This document shows, in pieces, positions 35,501 to 47,742 of a stretch of DNA of 64,000 nt (the stretch's first letter is position 1; every line of letters begins with the position of its first letter). Source of the DNA: Limnoperna fortunei (Eukaryota > Mollusca > Bivalvia > Mytilida > Modiolidae); the NCBI GenBank assembly GCA_944474755.1, contig OX104112.1:93323756-93387755 (forward strand). Reading direction: 5' to 3'. The notes under the pieces are model-generated. The model was not told where the DNA came from. It searched no databases and was given only the letters and a program-made list of their open reading frames with translations. The position numbers and the translations under genes were made by a program.

Positions 35501-35890
35501 CCTAAAGCTATTAATTACAGAATGTACAAAGAAGACTTAGAGTTCGAAAATTATTTTAATATACTCAATGATAAAAACTATATTACCTTTTTTCGTTTTA
35601 GAACCACGAATCATAAATTACCTGTAGAATCCGGTAGATGGCACAATATACAAAGACAAAATCGAATATGTATTTTGTGTCAATCGCAGGATATAGGAGA
35701 TGAATTTCATTATATCTTGGTATGCAAATCACTTTGTAAAGAGAGAAAACAGTTTGTTAAATCGAAATTCTATACGAGCCCAAACGTTATAAAATTTAAG
35801 GAATTGATGAATTGCCAACATTTACCAGATCTTATCAAACTTTGTAAATTTATTCGAACTATAAACAAAAAACTAGAATCTCCTGGGTAG
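32540..35890 (+). pseudogene. LINE ORF2: endonuclease-reverse transcriptase, multiple frameshifts
   Basis: The endonuclease starts LLNLNCGGIL at about 32560, breaks at an A9 run (32584-32593), then continues in 32594-33571 with YDFICITESK, NGDFNSRTGTD and SDVHCPISL. The RT (about 33943-34900) shows NYRPITILS, NQFGFRQGYSTIDS, CAFIDFAKAFDTVW, VRQGENLSPALFSLYVNDLE and YADDTVLLSES, so the YADD site is present. The C-terminus has CILCQSQDIGDEFHYILVC, a C-x2-C-x8-H-x4-C knuckle. The main open segments (32594, 33621, 33943, 34713, 35162) lie in changing frames, implying at least five indels. Not functional. Confidence 0.85.
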
Positions 35891-36137
35891 AGTGAAATTG
35901 AAATTTCTTACTAATCTTTAATTATGTATTTTATCTGTATCTCTGTACCTTTTTTCATTATATTATTCATCTTGTACATATTTTTTTTTTTGCATATGAT
36001 ATTATATGTCGTACTTTTGTATTTATTTCTCTGTACCTGATTTTAGTTTTGGAGAATAAAGATATTTATTCAATAATATATAAAACATTTTGTATAAAAA
36101 TAATGTGAATGAAAAATTTGAATAAAAAAGGATATTC

Positions 36138-36268
36138 ACTAAAAATAAAATGGTTATTTACCGCGGGAAAATGCATGCGATTGTTATTTATAGAATCCCG
36201 GTTATTCCCTTTTTTAAATAACAATCGCATGCATTTTCCCGCGGTGAATGACCATTTTATTTTTAGTA
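36138..36268. repeat. Foldback, arms about 53 bp
   Basis: ACTAAAAATAAAATGG...GCGATTGTTATTTA pairs with TAAATAACAATCGC...CCATTTTATTTTTAGT. A second copy of the outer motif, inverted (TTTTTAGTGAATATCC at 36696-36711 against GGATATTCACTAAAAA at 36130-36145), suggests a larger element of about 36127-36715. Confidence 0.75.
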
Positions 36269-36720
36269 GTCTCGATCATCCAGACGCTTAATTACATTTG
36301 TGCGTCTGGATTCAACTCTATATTGAACTCGTTATCATTACGCCCAAAACTGGGCGTAATTTTTGATTGGATGATATTTTTATTGTCTAAAAAATTACTT
36401 CCGTTCATAGCAAATGTGTATAAAAAATTGTACCAAAGTTTAAACTTAAATATTTTTATAATATATTACTTTACCAATTAATTAAACAAATATTATTGTT
36501 ATGCACAATCAAGAGAGAATCTTACTGTGACGTCATTTTATAAGTATAGACATGTTTGGATGGTTTTCCTGGTCTAAAAATAGGCCCTAAATATAGAATA
36601 ATTGTTTTGTCTCCATCTATTGGTAGCGAACTTAAAACAAGGTGATCCCAGACGCTTATATATATGCGTCTGGGTGATAGAGACTAATTTTTAGTGAATA
36701 TCCTTTTTTATTGAATAAAA

Positions 36721-36872
36721 CAATAACTGTCTTTTGATTCGGTAAATGTGTGGAGTTATTGACTTTTGAAAAAAACTCTTTGTTATTCACCTCGCCCGCT
36801 GGGCTCGGTGAATAACAGTTTTTTCAAAAGTCAATAACTCCACACATTTACCTCATCAAAAGACAGTAATTG
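36721..36872. repeat. Foldback, arms about 65 bp, GC-rich loop
   Basis: CAATAACTGTCTTTTGAT, GGTAAATGTGTGGAGTTATT and GACTTTTGAAAAAAACT pair with their inverses at 36817-36872. The apex is CACCTCGCCCGCTGGGCTCGG. Confidence 0.8.
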
Positions 36873-36939
36873 TATAATATATACACTAGGATACCTCTAC
36901 CATTAAGCGAGCTATCGCTCGCTAAAACAAGTGGCAATA

Positions 36940-37179
36940 AATAAATTAATAAATTAATAAATTAATTAATTATTAATTAATTAATTAATTAATTAATTAA
37001 TTAATTAATTAATTAATTAATTAATTAATTAATTAATTAATTAATTAATTAATTAATTAAAGACAAAATACTACATTTAATAATTAAAGACAAAATACTA
37101 CATTTAATAAATAATAAATAAATAAATAAATTAATTAATTAATTTGTTAATTTGATAATTAATTAATTAATTAATTAGT

Positions 37180-37274
<95 letters not shown>

Positions 37275-37285
37275 TTAAATGTAGT
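36940..37285. repeat. (AATT)n and (ATTT)n microsatellites in an inverted layout
   Basis: About 120 bp of AATT repeats, two copies of AAAGACAAAATACTACATTT (37062 and 37086), then about 100 bp of TTTA repeats ending with the inverse AAATGTAGTCTTT. The whole can fold back. Confidence 0.85.
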
Positions 37286-37359
37286 CTTTAATGTCTTCTG
37301 TATATAATTAGAGGATTGTATGTCTTGAGTAAATCGGACATTTCTGTCATTACAGAGGC

Positions 37360-37459
37360 TAGCGCGCTGGTTGTTACCCTGCCTGTTCTCTTTTTTTCCT
37401 TTCCTTTTTTAAAGGGAGGGGCGTACGCCCCTACGCCCCCTCCCCTGGATCCGCCACTG
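37360..37459 (+). repeat. 3' end fragment of the CAGTGGCGGATCCAG family
   Basis: GCGCTGGTTGTTACCCTGCC through CCCTGGATCCGCCACTG matches the last 100 bp of the element at 57686-58100. Confidence 0.65.
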
Positions 37460-39300
37460 AGGTATATGTTTATATTTAAAAAAAATAAAGCACAGAAAGT
37501 CGCTTTTTACGATGAAAACGCCGAGAATCTATTTTAATACATTTATTTTTTGTAACAGTAACATGAATGGTTGTATCAGGACATACATAACGGAGGAATA
37601 TATATAATTAACACCGTGTATAAAACTATATTCTAAAAATAAAATATAACGACCCTATCGATTAATTTGTCGGCACGTGCCAGAAGTTTGGCTTCTAGGT
37701 GTTAATTGACAAGGCAAATAACAAGTGTAATCAACATGAACAATTAAATATCTACAATTTTTGCTGCAGCGAGGGTTACTTTATTAAAATTTATTTAAGT
37801 ATTATATTCATAACAGAGTAAAGTTATTTCATCTCGTATTTTGCTAATTAAAATGAAACCTTCGAAATCATGGCTTAATCTATAAAATAGCCGTTAAAAA
37901 CGAAATTTTACTAGATATTTTGATAAATTCTAATGTTCCTGCTTGTCGTCTTTATATGTTACCAAATATAGAATAAAGTAATACATTTTTTACAACCATG
38001 ATCATATATGTAAAAGGAGCATGTTATGTCATTTCCAACTTTTTTCCGTGACAATTACATTTTAATGGTGAGATCTACCGCAGCGCGGAACACTTGAAGC
38101 AAATATTAAGCACTCTATACCGAATCCATGCCAGATTGCCGAATCCCAATTTGCCAAGTCAAATTGGCCGATTCCCAAATTGCCGAATAAAACAAATTTA
38201 TCCTAAAAAATTCTTTTAGGAATTAATTTCAACTTATCAGGAAAAATTTTTTAATTGACACGGAATCTACAGAGGAAATAGTCGATTTGTAAAAATTTTT
38301 AGTGTTTTTGTGAAAATTTAATAGTTGCTTTGTTATAAATCTGGGGCTTAAAATGTTAAATTAATGAAATAAATTACAGTTCTATCTAAATGTTTATTTT
38401 ATTATTTAAAGTTATGAACAAAGTTAAAAAATAACTTATTCACGAAACAATACAGAATAGGGTGCCGTTTCATTTAAACTGCATGGTATAACGAGCACGT
38501 TAATTAGCGATCGCTTTATGAAACGGCACTCTGGAGTTACTGTGTCTGGAGTAAGCGCAACGTACATGTCAAAGTAGTCCATTCTGAAAAAATTAAATAA
38601 AACAAAAATAAACAAACAAACAAACTTATTCTATCAAGCATCTCCTATTAAAATGTAGTCCAATATTAGAAATTCCATGTATGGACTATTTTTTAAATCA
38701 AATAATACTCATATATTCTAAAGCTATAAATTACATTATATATAAATTTAAATCATTTATTCTTATTCAAAATCATTGTTTATGTTACAAATTGTGTATT
38801 ATGGGACCAATTTTTAATATATTTTATTCCTACCTACAGTATTCCTACATTGAAACATTGAAACATTTTATTTCACTAAAGGCCTCACATGAGGCATGAT
38901 AGTACATGTAACAATACTGATATAATGCATGAACAAACATATTTACAAGATACAATATTTAGTGGGAAGGTAAATATTATTTGAAAATTGACATTACAAT
39001 TTTACAGAATTTAGCTAAGCCAATAAGAACATAATGATCACTTGAATTCATTAGCTCAAAGAAACTATTTGTATTTTTTGTATTACATAGGTTAAAAGGT
39101 AAAAATTTCTGACGTTCATTAGTAAAGAAGGTACAATTGAAAATATACCTGCAGTACTTTCATTGCAATGAATTGGAGTGCTCTCCCCTAGCTATTTGAC
39201 CTAATATAGAACATATTGTGCGGTTACAAAAATCGATTCTGTGGGATAAAGCGTAATTATTTTTTCACAAATATTGGATTATTATCATAATATATGATAA
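37460..39300. other. Non-coding; small repeats only
   Basis: Contains a short ATTGCCGAATCCC repeat (38130-38190) and a palindromic fragment at 38458-38540 (GGTGCCGTTTCAT ... ATGAAACGGCACTCTGGA) homologous to 51338-51451. No gene recognised. Confidence 0.45.
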
Positions 39301-39309
39301 TATCTACCA

Positions 39310-39395
39310 TTTCTGAGGGGTTTTCACCATAGATATGGGGGCTTTTACACTATTCCACGGGGTTTTTACACTTTTCGGGGTTTTTTTACACTTTC
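39310..39395. repeat. Short tandem repeat GGGGTTTTTACACT
   Basis: Four to five imperfect 14-19 bp units next to the left break of the inverted element copy. Confidence 0.65.
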
Positions 39396-39397
39396 GA

Positions 39398-41791
39398 TGT
39401 ACCGAATACTTCCACGTGTTGAACGTGATGTTGATAAAGTAGTGGACTATAGTGTAGAATGAAATTGAGTTATGTACGTGCAGTATGTGAAAGCAGTAGT
39501 AAAAGATTGAATCATAATTACAAATTAATAGACAATTAAAATTTTCTGTAATCCGGACGTACTTCTTAGAACTCAGTGAAAAAGGATTGAGAAAGAGGTG
39601 GTAGAAGTAACCCAAAACAAGATTGTTTTAACACTGGACAGATCTGTCAGTGACAGATGAATGTCAATTTGTAAATATTCCAACCAAAATTTGTTCATTT
39701 AATTGGATTATATGTGATTTAAAGTTTACCACACATTTATGTTGACATTTACATGTATTGCACACATGTATGTAATCTTCACATCATCACATTCAGGACT
39801 TAAGTAAAATTTAGTGAACAGTTTTACATTTGGTTAATTATGCACCATGTTAAAACTACTGATTTTTGGAGGAAAACATTCAACTTCTAAATGGACATGG
39901 ATAATGTTTTAATAATATATACTGTACACGTAAGAATGTGAGGGATATTAAAAATTGATCATGCAGCACACTAGTCAAACTTTATCACATGAAAGCAAAT
40001 TTTCTATTCTGACTGATTTTTAAATTATGTGTACTGGAATAAAAGATAAAATGTATTCATGTTCATGCATTTGGATTATGTTCATAGTTTCAAAACCTGT
40101 TGCAGATTATCACATTAATTTCCATTTCATTTTGTCATATTTTGATTTGTTTGTTGTGTTCATCCTACTTTTAGAAATTTTTCAGCTTTATAATGCCATG
40201 TAGTTTTTATTGGAGAGGAAGCCAGTTTACCAGGAGAAAACTCCTAACTTTCCACAAGGTCCAAAGGGGTCAAGAAATCCTGGAAAAGTCATGGAATTTA
40301 TCAGTATAAAAAAATGCAACAAAGTTCCAGGCGAAAAATTTCTACTGTGCCTTCATCTCATATTTTGTGTTAAATTGCAAGTGTCAATTACACTGTCATG
40401 CTAGAATCATTCATGGAAAATGGTCACATACTAGTAGTTCTTGACAAGTCATAGAACTTTTACACAAAGAATTAGTATGACTATGTTTCGGTAGAAAAAC
40501 TGGCAATCTTTGTCAGTCGACATAAGAGTCAAGTACACCCTGCCAGCAGCTAAGCCCAACCTGCAAACTCAGTGTTGACAGTAGTGTGATCAATAGTAGA
40601 TGACAAACTACCTCAAATACTCTACCACCAAGTCTCTGTCTTATAAATAGTCAGTCTCAGAGTGATTGTAATGACCTGAGGTGAAATAATTTTTTATATA
40701 CTCGTACATGGGAGGATGATGTACATGTATTTCATGGCAAGAAAGTGTCAATGACACTGTCATGCTAGAAACATTCATGGGAAATGGTCACATAGCTGCA
40801 AAAGCTGCAAGTGCAATTTTTTTGACTGTGACAATTGCACTTGTTTTGAATTATTCAAAAAATATGCAAGTCATAGAATTAAAACCATGCTTAAAGCAAA
40901 CTGTCCTATGCTGGGGCTTGTTATAATATATACTAGTTCTCCTTTAGGTTAAAATGAGCTGTGATTCTTGTATGTGTATGCAGCTTAAAGTCAACATTAG
41001 TTATGACATGGGATGTATTTTAGATTGTTTAACTTGTTATGGTACAGGCCCATAAAGTCTAAATTCAAACTAAATGTGCAATTGCAAAAATATAATCATC
41101 ATACATTCAATCAAGCTAATTTAAGCACTGGGTTGAAGTCACATTGTTGTCACGTGACTTTTTGTTCAAAATGAAAGTGAAATGTAGGAATGTAAGGGTA
41201 TCGATGGAAATGAGCTTAGAAATGAACTTAAATCATCTTGATTGAAGGTAGGATGATTATATTCCTAGAGAAAAATATCTTAAGAAGCGAATTATATATA
41301 GATTAACTGGATGAAAATGTTTTATTAAATCTGACACGATGAAATGTGCCGACCCAGACCGGTGTCGCAAAATCCGCTGTTTTGCCTATGGAGAGCTCTC
41401 TGACGTCCCACGCAAAAAAAAAGCGTTGGATGGCAGAGGATTCTCGGACTACGTCGTCGTGGAATTGACAAGGTCCAAAATATTCGAGAAGAAAATTAAA
41501 AAAAAACCGTATCATTAGCTGTCATACACCTTATTTTGTGTTGGCGCACGTTTAAATATAAGATACATGATATATTTTATCAATTTCAAATCAAATTAGC
41601 GAAGTATTCGCATGTGCTTTAAACCTCGTGTGTTTGTTTACGTTCGACATGCAGATTTTGTAAAAACGATTTTGATTGGTACTTCTCAAGGTCAGAAGCA
41701 ACTTTACTTCCGGATCGAAAAATATATATGTATGTTGTCAGGGGTGATGATGGAGCGAACGCGGACTCAGAACCCCTGACTTGGGATGATG
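39398..41791. mobile_element. Inverted, truncated copy of the 3.6 kb TIR element
   Basis: Reverse complement of parts of 26393-29700: for example TCTGTCAGTGACAGAT (39645) against 29497, CTTGTTATGGTACAGGCCC (41034) against 27535, and the full TIR with 26400-26735 flank at 41455-41791. It lacks the opposite TIR and has internal deletions. An extra stretch at 41310-41450 has no counterpart seen in the other copy and holds a 59-codon frame (MKCADPDRCRKIRCFAYGEL) of unknown meaning. Confidence 0.75.
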
Positions 41792-41799
41792 GAAATAAT

Positions 41800-42390
41800 G
41801 AATTACCCAGCAATCTATTGTTGATTGGCGTACAGTAATATTTGTAATGGCACCACTTGAACTATGTAATTATATTATTGTTGTTTCATCTGTAATAGTG
41901 ATCGAGGTTTCCTAACAGTTTTCATAAACATTTGCGACCATACAAACAGGGTTTGTCAGGGTGTATTACGAAAGTTTGGCTGCGGAAAGTAGTGACTAAT
42001 GTGTTTGAGGAGTGCCTCGATCCTTTCCAGAAAACAAAGACGCCTCCTTGTCAAGTTTATAAGTTTAGTTAACTTGTTCTCGTCTTGAATATAGACGTTG
42101 TGACGTTCGTTTATAGTAGCCTGTGATATGACTTGCTGATCGATCTGTTATATCTTATAACATCTAGGCATTTTGCGCTTGGCATGTAAATAAAGAGGTG
42201 CAACCTCTAGACACAATCCGTCGCGCCTGTGTTTATATATATAAATATATGCACATCAGATAGCCAGTAACAGGTACATTCTTCATAAGTATTGCATCCC
42301 ATTCGAATTTTATTGTCTAATAATATCTGTAGACTGTTTAGATAGATCGAAAGCACATTATTATGTTTCAATAATCTGTAATTAACTAAA
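41800..42390. other. Non-coding spacer, nothing recognised
   Basis: No open frame with domain features and no matching repeat found by eye. Confidence 0.3.
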
Positions 42391-42394
42391 AATA

Positions 42395-43345
42395 AATTAT
42401 TCTTTCTATCGAAAACGTTTTGAATCAATGCAAGCTATATAACTAAACCCAAAACATTTTAAAAACTTTGTTGCTATCCCTATTACACATGGAAAAACCC
42501 AAATCAGATTCTTGTTTAAAAACAAATACATTTTGTTGACACTTTTGTATTTGATATTCCAATCTAAAAATATAATTATTTGTTAGTTACGATATAAATA
42601 GCTTTTTTTTTCTTTTTGGCAGGTGTACCTTAGTTTTAATCCTAAATAAAAAGCAAGATAATTTCATAATAGCGAGCACAGCTCGCAGCGGGCAGCGAAG
42701 CTGTCCCCGAAAAGCGGTGAGCTCTACGGCAATTACGTGTCACGTGATCAAAATGAAATCACGTGATCAAAATATGCTTAATGCTGATATTGATTTGTTT
42801 TCGTCAGGAAGTTGATATCGTAAAAAACCGTAACAAAGTGAATGAAGGAGGGCACTAAAAATAATTTTAAAGAATGACTTAAAAAATAAAGTTGACATTG
42901 ATAAAAAATAAATGTTATATTTAAAAAAAAAACAACAAATTTATTTTTTAGGACATACTATTTTTTGCAATTTCCAAATCGATCTTTAAAAACTGACAAT
43001 CATAAGACATTTCATGTGACGTCACCATTACAAAGAAAGACTGCAATGTAGAAGCATTTTTAGGGTGTTCGGAAGTAATGTCAATTATGAAATGCACATT
43101 ATATATAAACAATAAAGGACTATATTGTCTGTGCTCGCATTTTGGCAATGCCTACTCCATATAAATTAAAGAAATGCAATAAGATTTTATCACAAGTAAC
43201 CGTTGAATGTTGTTTTGTTCTTTATACAATATCGCTGGATACGGCACAAATAATTAACTTCCTGAATAAAAACCCAATTTGATGTCCAATTATAGTGCCT
43301 AGTAAATCATTAATCTATTTATCAATGTATTGTCATGATATTTGT
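42395..43345. repeat. Duplicated segment (partner 49610-50050) carrying a 467 bp insertion
   Basis: Shares GTTTTGAATCAATGCAAGCTAT, ACAAATACATTTTGTTGACAC, TTGGCAGGT.TACCT.AGTTT, TTGTTTTGTTCTTTA and ACTTCCTGAATAAAA with the region just upstream of copy 2. Direct orientation. Confidence 0.7.
42672..43138. mobile_element. Small TIR element inserted in the duplicated segment
   Basis: Ends GCGAGCACAG and CTGTGCTCGC are exact inverses. It is absent from the partner segment at 49610-50050, which gives the empty-site comparison. Interior is non-coding and includes GCTCGCAGCGGGCAGCGAAG. Confidence 0.6.
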
Positions 43346-43739
43346 TGAATATTATAATTATACATTTTACGATTATAGTATGGTGCGTTCGATTCACATT
43401 AATGTAATAGCTTAGCAGTTACTTGCCTAGGATACTAAAATCTCTTGATACTTTAAAAAAGTCAGAAAAAATTCTTTACACAATTATGGTGAACCGGTTT
43501 GTCGGTTATTTTTAAAGTGGCTACAGCTAATGTACAGCATAAGATGAATCCGCATTATATGTTATTTTAAAATTGTGCAATGATTTTATGAGGTAAACAT
43601 TATGTATTTTATATGTTTGTTTCAATTGAAATCATTAACCGTTATGAATTGAGTGTTTATTTTAATTAACTGTAAAGACAACAAAATATTACAATATAAC
43701 ATATTTATATTACAGGTTTCAATGTAAACAAGGTCACAT

Positions 43740-43965
43740 TATTACCGTGTACTGGGAGGGGCACCTAGAATCCAACCGATACAGCTGTCCAGCGTATCCC
43801 GAAATTGTAGATATAGTATCCCCTCTAGATGTTGGCTTGGTCGCTTATAATAGAAAAGGCCACTGCGGACCATAATGGGTGCCGCATTTGTTTTCTTGAG
43901 TAAAGCATAAATACTGCTTGCTGGAAGTAAAGTAACCAAATTAAATCAATCAACATTTAGTACTT
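43740..43965 (+). repeat. Interspersed repeat related to 5585-5970
   Basis: GGGTGCCGCATTTGTTTTCTTG, AAATACTGCTTGCTGGAAG. Followed by a short minus-strand SINE scrap (CCCGACCTTCGGTAGG, 43990). Confidence 0.5.
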
Positions 43966-44009
43966 ATAAGCTTTAGTTCCCGAAAAAAACCCGACCTTCG
44001 GTAGGAATA

Positions 44010-45185
44010 AGTTTCATATCATTGTAACGTGTCTATAAGTAAAAAAGATTTTATTTAATTGACACTTAAATATTAACTTTGTTTGTTAATAAATGATTAT
44101 TAACATTCTAGTACGGCCTCAGATGGCGGCTTGTGTACGTTTAAAATTTACCTGAAGCGGAATTTAAAAATGGAAGGTGAATTTTCTTAACGGTCTTAGC
44201 AAGAGTCGTGCGTTGAATTTATAATTTCTTTCTACTTCTTTGCGTTTTTTTCCGTGAAGGGGGAGTGTAGTGTATCAATATCGTCATTTACAGAGTGGGA
44301 CCGGTGCCTCTTTCTGAGTTTTGCAGTGGTTCATGATTTTATTTATAAAATTAAGAAGCAATTAACTGAATTACATTCAAGTCAATTGATTGAAATACTG
44401 GTGCTAGTATAACTTGTTAGTAAAATTAACTAGTATAGCTTGATTTACATGTTCCTTAAATAAATTACCGAAGAAATTAGTAAATATTTAATTAATTCAT
44501 TTAACATAATGCTATCTATAGCCTTTGATTTCACAGTTCGGCTAACCTCAAGAATTTGTCTAATAATATATTTTTACTATCAAATGTACACTTTATTTAT
44601 TCTAATATTAGTTAAATCCATGAATTTTAAAAATCCAAGAATATGTTTTTTCTTAAAACATTGGTGTGCATATACACAAATAAAACTGTCCAATTAGTTA
44701 AGCGCGTAGGAACGCACGCTCTTTATAATTTGTCCCTTACGAACAGGAACATGTTTTAGGCGTTGCGAATAAAAAGATCTAACGAATTATGTGCAAAATC
44801 AAAATGTTGGATGTTGGTTCGAATTTTGTACTGCCGCGGGTGTGCTCGACTCGCTCCAATTTTAATTGGAGAATTTCCAGCATTCCTTTTGAAGTTCGGG
44901 AGTTTTTCACCAGATAGTCCGGCTTACTCCCCCCACCCCCCACCCCCCACAAAAAAGCATAAAACCCGATTCAAGATACGTCGATTTATGAAATTTATAA
45001 AATTTATTTCTGTTTTCACACATAAACGAGGGGGTGAACGGGGGTTGTATTTCTTTACTACAATAAATGTTTTATGGACGTTAACTGTGTAGTTGGAATG
45101 AGCAAACATGTTAGAAATTCTTTAACAATAAGAATACCTTCTATTTTAAAACTTTTTGACAACTTGTGCATGCAAGATTAACACT
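44010..45185. other. Non-coding with a SINE-like fragment at 44795-44960
   Basis: GGTTCGAATTTTGTACTGCCG, GTGTGCTCGACTCG and CCGGCTTACTCCCCCCACCCC are decayed SINE family A blocks. Frames here are not supported. Confidence 0.4.
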
Positions 45186-45189
45186 AAAG

Positions 45190-47415
45190 GTTGCAAGCAG
45201 CATTTGATAGTTTTACATTTAAGGTAAAATTTTAAGTAGTTAAAAAACATTTCATGTTCAGGCCTAGATTTTTCAAAAAAATCTCAATTAAAATCTTAGA
45301 CTTTTGATTTATTCATTAACTACCACAGCAACATAAAAATTCTGAAAAAGTGAATTTAGACTGACAAAATGGTGCATGTTAATAGAATGTAAAAAGGATT
45401 ATTTATTGCTGTAACATAAATTGTCTGTATTACAGTTTAACTCTAGCTGTTATAGTTTTAAATCTGACAATTTCATAACAAATAGTTATAAAAGGGAAAA
45501 AAACTTGTAAGGATTTATCAGAAATTTAGGTCCAACATAGTGATTTACATTGTCTTGCTCATCAGTTTGCAATTCACAATATCAATCTGCAGTTATAGTT
45601 TTCAAGTTTTATTATAAAAACTTAAAATTTTCTCAAAAATCGTAATTTAATGACCATAACTACTTAAGGGAAATATCACAAAGCAAGTGAAAGATTTAAT
45701 TTTTAATTAGATTGCGAATCAATAAGAAATATGTACAAAAATAAAAAATAATGTTTTAAAACAGTTTCCTCGCGTATAGGTAAATAAAATCCGCGTAAGC
45801 GACGAGTTCAACTTACAAGAGTTAATTGTAGTTATTAAATACATTTGGAAACTTGACTGATATTAGCTATTAATTTTTAGATTTTTGACACGTGAGGAGC
45901 ATTTGATTTATTCTTTTTACTGAGCGTCCATCTACGTTGTTCGTAAAGTGTCCTCATTTCAGTCTTCTTCTCCCAACACAAATATAAGACATCTCGACCA
46001 ATATAGGAAGACAACTCTGACCGCCTACAAAGTAAACTCAGACCGTGTATGAAGACATCTTTCCTCAGTTTAGGTCTGTTAAAAAACTAATTATTGACAA
46101 TCGACAGCTTAATTTAATCCGTTAATTATGATGATAAAAGTTGGCAACATAGACTCAACAAAAAGCCAAGAAAGGAAACCTGCCATTCTTCTACACTTTT
46201 TGCCATCTTAATTGGTTTAAACTTTAAAACCCAACTGTAAACAAAAAGCACTTACTATAGTACTTTTTGTCTTAATGCTTTTATATATAATTAAATAGAA
46301 TTTATTTTGCTGTTAGTATATTATTATACACTATGTATAGTGGCTGTTTTTGCACTGATTTTTGTTTTCTTAGACGGTTCTCTTAGACAGTCTGAATTGT
46401 CCAAGTAGTCGGGCTGAATTCTCCGACATATCCAATGGATTGACTACTTTTGTCTTAAAATAAAATTGTCCTATAGATGTCTCCCGAGTCCAGACCAACT
46501 TGTCTTGCATTTGTTACATTTGTACTTCAAAAACCACTTGACATTTTGGAATCCAACTTGTTGGAAATGTTCATTTATGGGTACTTAATAAATTGTTTCC
46601 TGGTCCAGTATTCAATTGCCTTGGTTGCAATTGTCAAACAATTTAACAAACCTCTTTTGTATTGTATTGTATTGTATTGTATTGTTATCTTATAGAAATG
46701 TACCTCATATGGTTCTTTACAAAGTCTCACAGTTTTTGGTGCTGATGCTAACAGCAAGATGGTCACAACAGGGGAACATAGAACCCCAGAGGCAATAAAA
46801 ACAAACAGCTAGTTTTCAGAAACTATTTCAGTTAATTCAATAACATTATGCAGAGCTGATATCAGGGTAGTTTTCTGCCACTTAAATAATTTGTATTCAT
46901 TGAAATGATCTGAAAAATGAGTAAAAATTGAATTCTGATATTGTACAAAAATGTACACGAAATTGTTCTCTAAAAATTTTAAGATTTTGGCGCAGATCCT
47001 AAATCCAAGATGGCCCCCACTGTGGAACATATCACCAGACATTATGAAGCACAAATCATGCAGAAATAGTGCCAGAGCAGTTCTCTACTATGTACAAGAT
47101 ATGGTGCTGAATAAAAACTTTAGGAAAATATAAGAATTAAAAAAAATTGTAATGTTCATGTAAATTAAACTGAAGTTTGTGATAAATCATGTGAGCATTA
47201 CATGCTTTCCATGTGTAGAAATAAAGAATATTTCGACAAGTGTAATTATGAATATAGCTTGACTGATTAGAATTTTTTCCAATTTTTCATTGTAAAAGAA
47301 TTTGCTTTATAATGTACAGGTATTACGTACTACATGAATGAAACATTACCAGTTGTGCAACTGTACTTCGATTAGTATGTTTATACATGCATGGATCAAC
47401 GTCCAGCTAGGTACC
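45190..47415. repeat. Dispersed long repeat, right copy, with (TTGTA)n at 46658-46687
   Basis: Direct-orientation partner of 24590-26392 (shared blocks listed there). The pentanucleotide run and about 1.2 kb of unmatched sequence lie inside. No gene. Confidence 0.55.
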
Positions 47416-47742
47416 CCCTTTCTCCTTTTTCCCTACCCGATGCTTCGTTTACATGCACTCCCTCTGCTCCCTTTCCCTCCCCTTTCTTTCTTTCTACCCT
47501 CTCTCCTTGTCTTCCAATACCTTGTCCTCCCCCTCATAAACAAACATAAAGAATAAGAAATTTCTAACTATTGTTCCTTTAGCCGGAATATCAAAAACAT
47601 TCAACAAATCGCTCATTTATTTAAATTTTATAAAATTATTACAGTAATACACATAACGTTTATTCCTTTGACTGCTGATATCTTTGACTCACAGCAATAA
47701 TAAATATATGACTAATAAAAATTAAGAAGGACAATTACAATT

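Larger units (their letters stand above)
31380..36080 (+). mobile_element. Non-LTR retrotransposon (LINE), ORF1 intact, ORF2 broken
   Basis: Order: ORF1 (coiled coil plus RNA-binding fold), AP-endonuclease, reverse transcriptase, C-terminal Cys/His knuckle, then GGAGAATAAAGATATTTATTC near the 3' end. No LTRs. The 5' limit is approximate and no target duplication was resolved. The clade was not determined. Confidence 0.85.

Noticed and set aside
36940..37285. Origin or matrix-attachment site suggested by the extreme A/T tract
   Set aside because: Simple AATT/ATTT microsatellites explain it; no further evidence.
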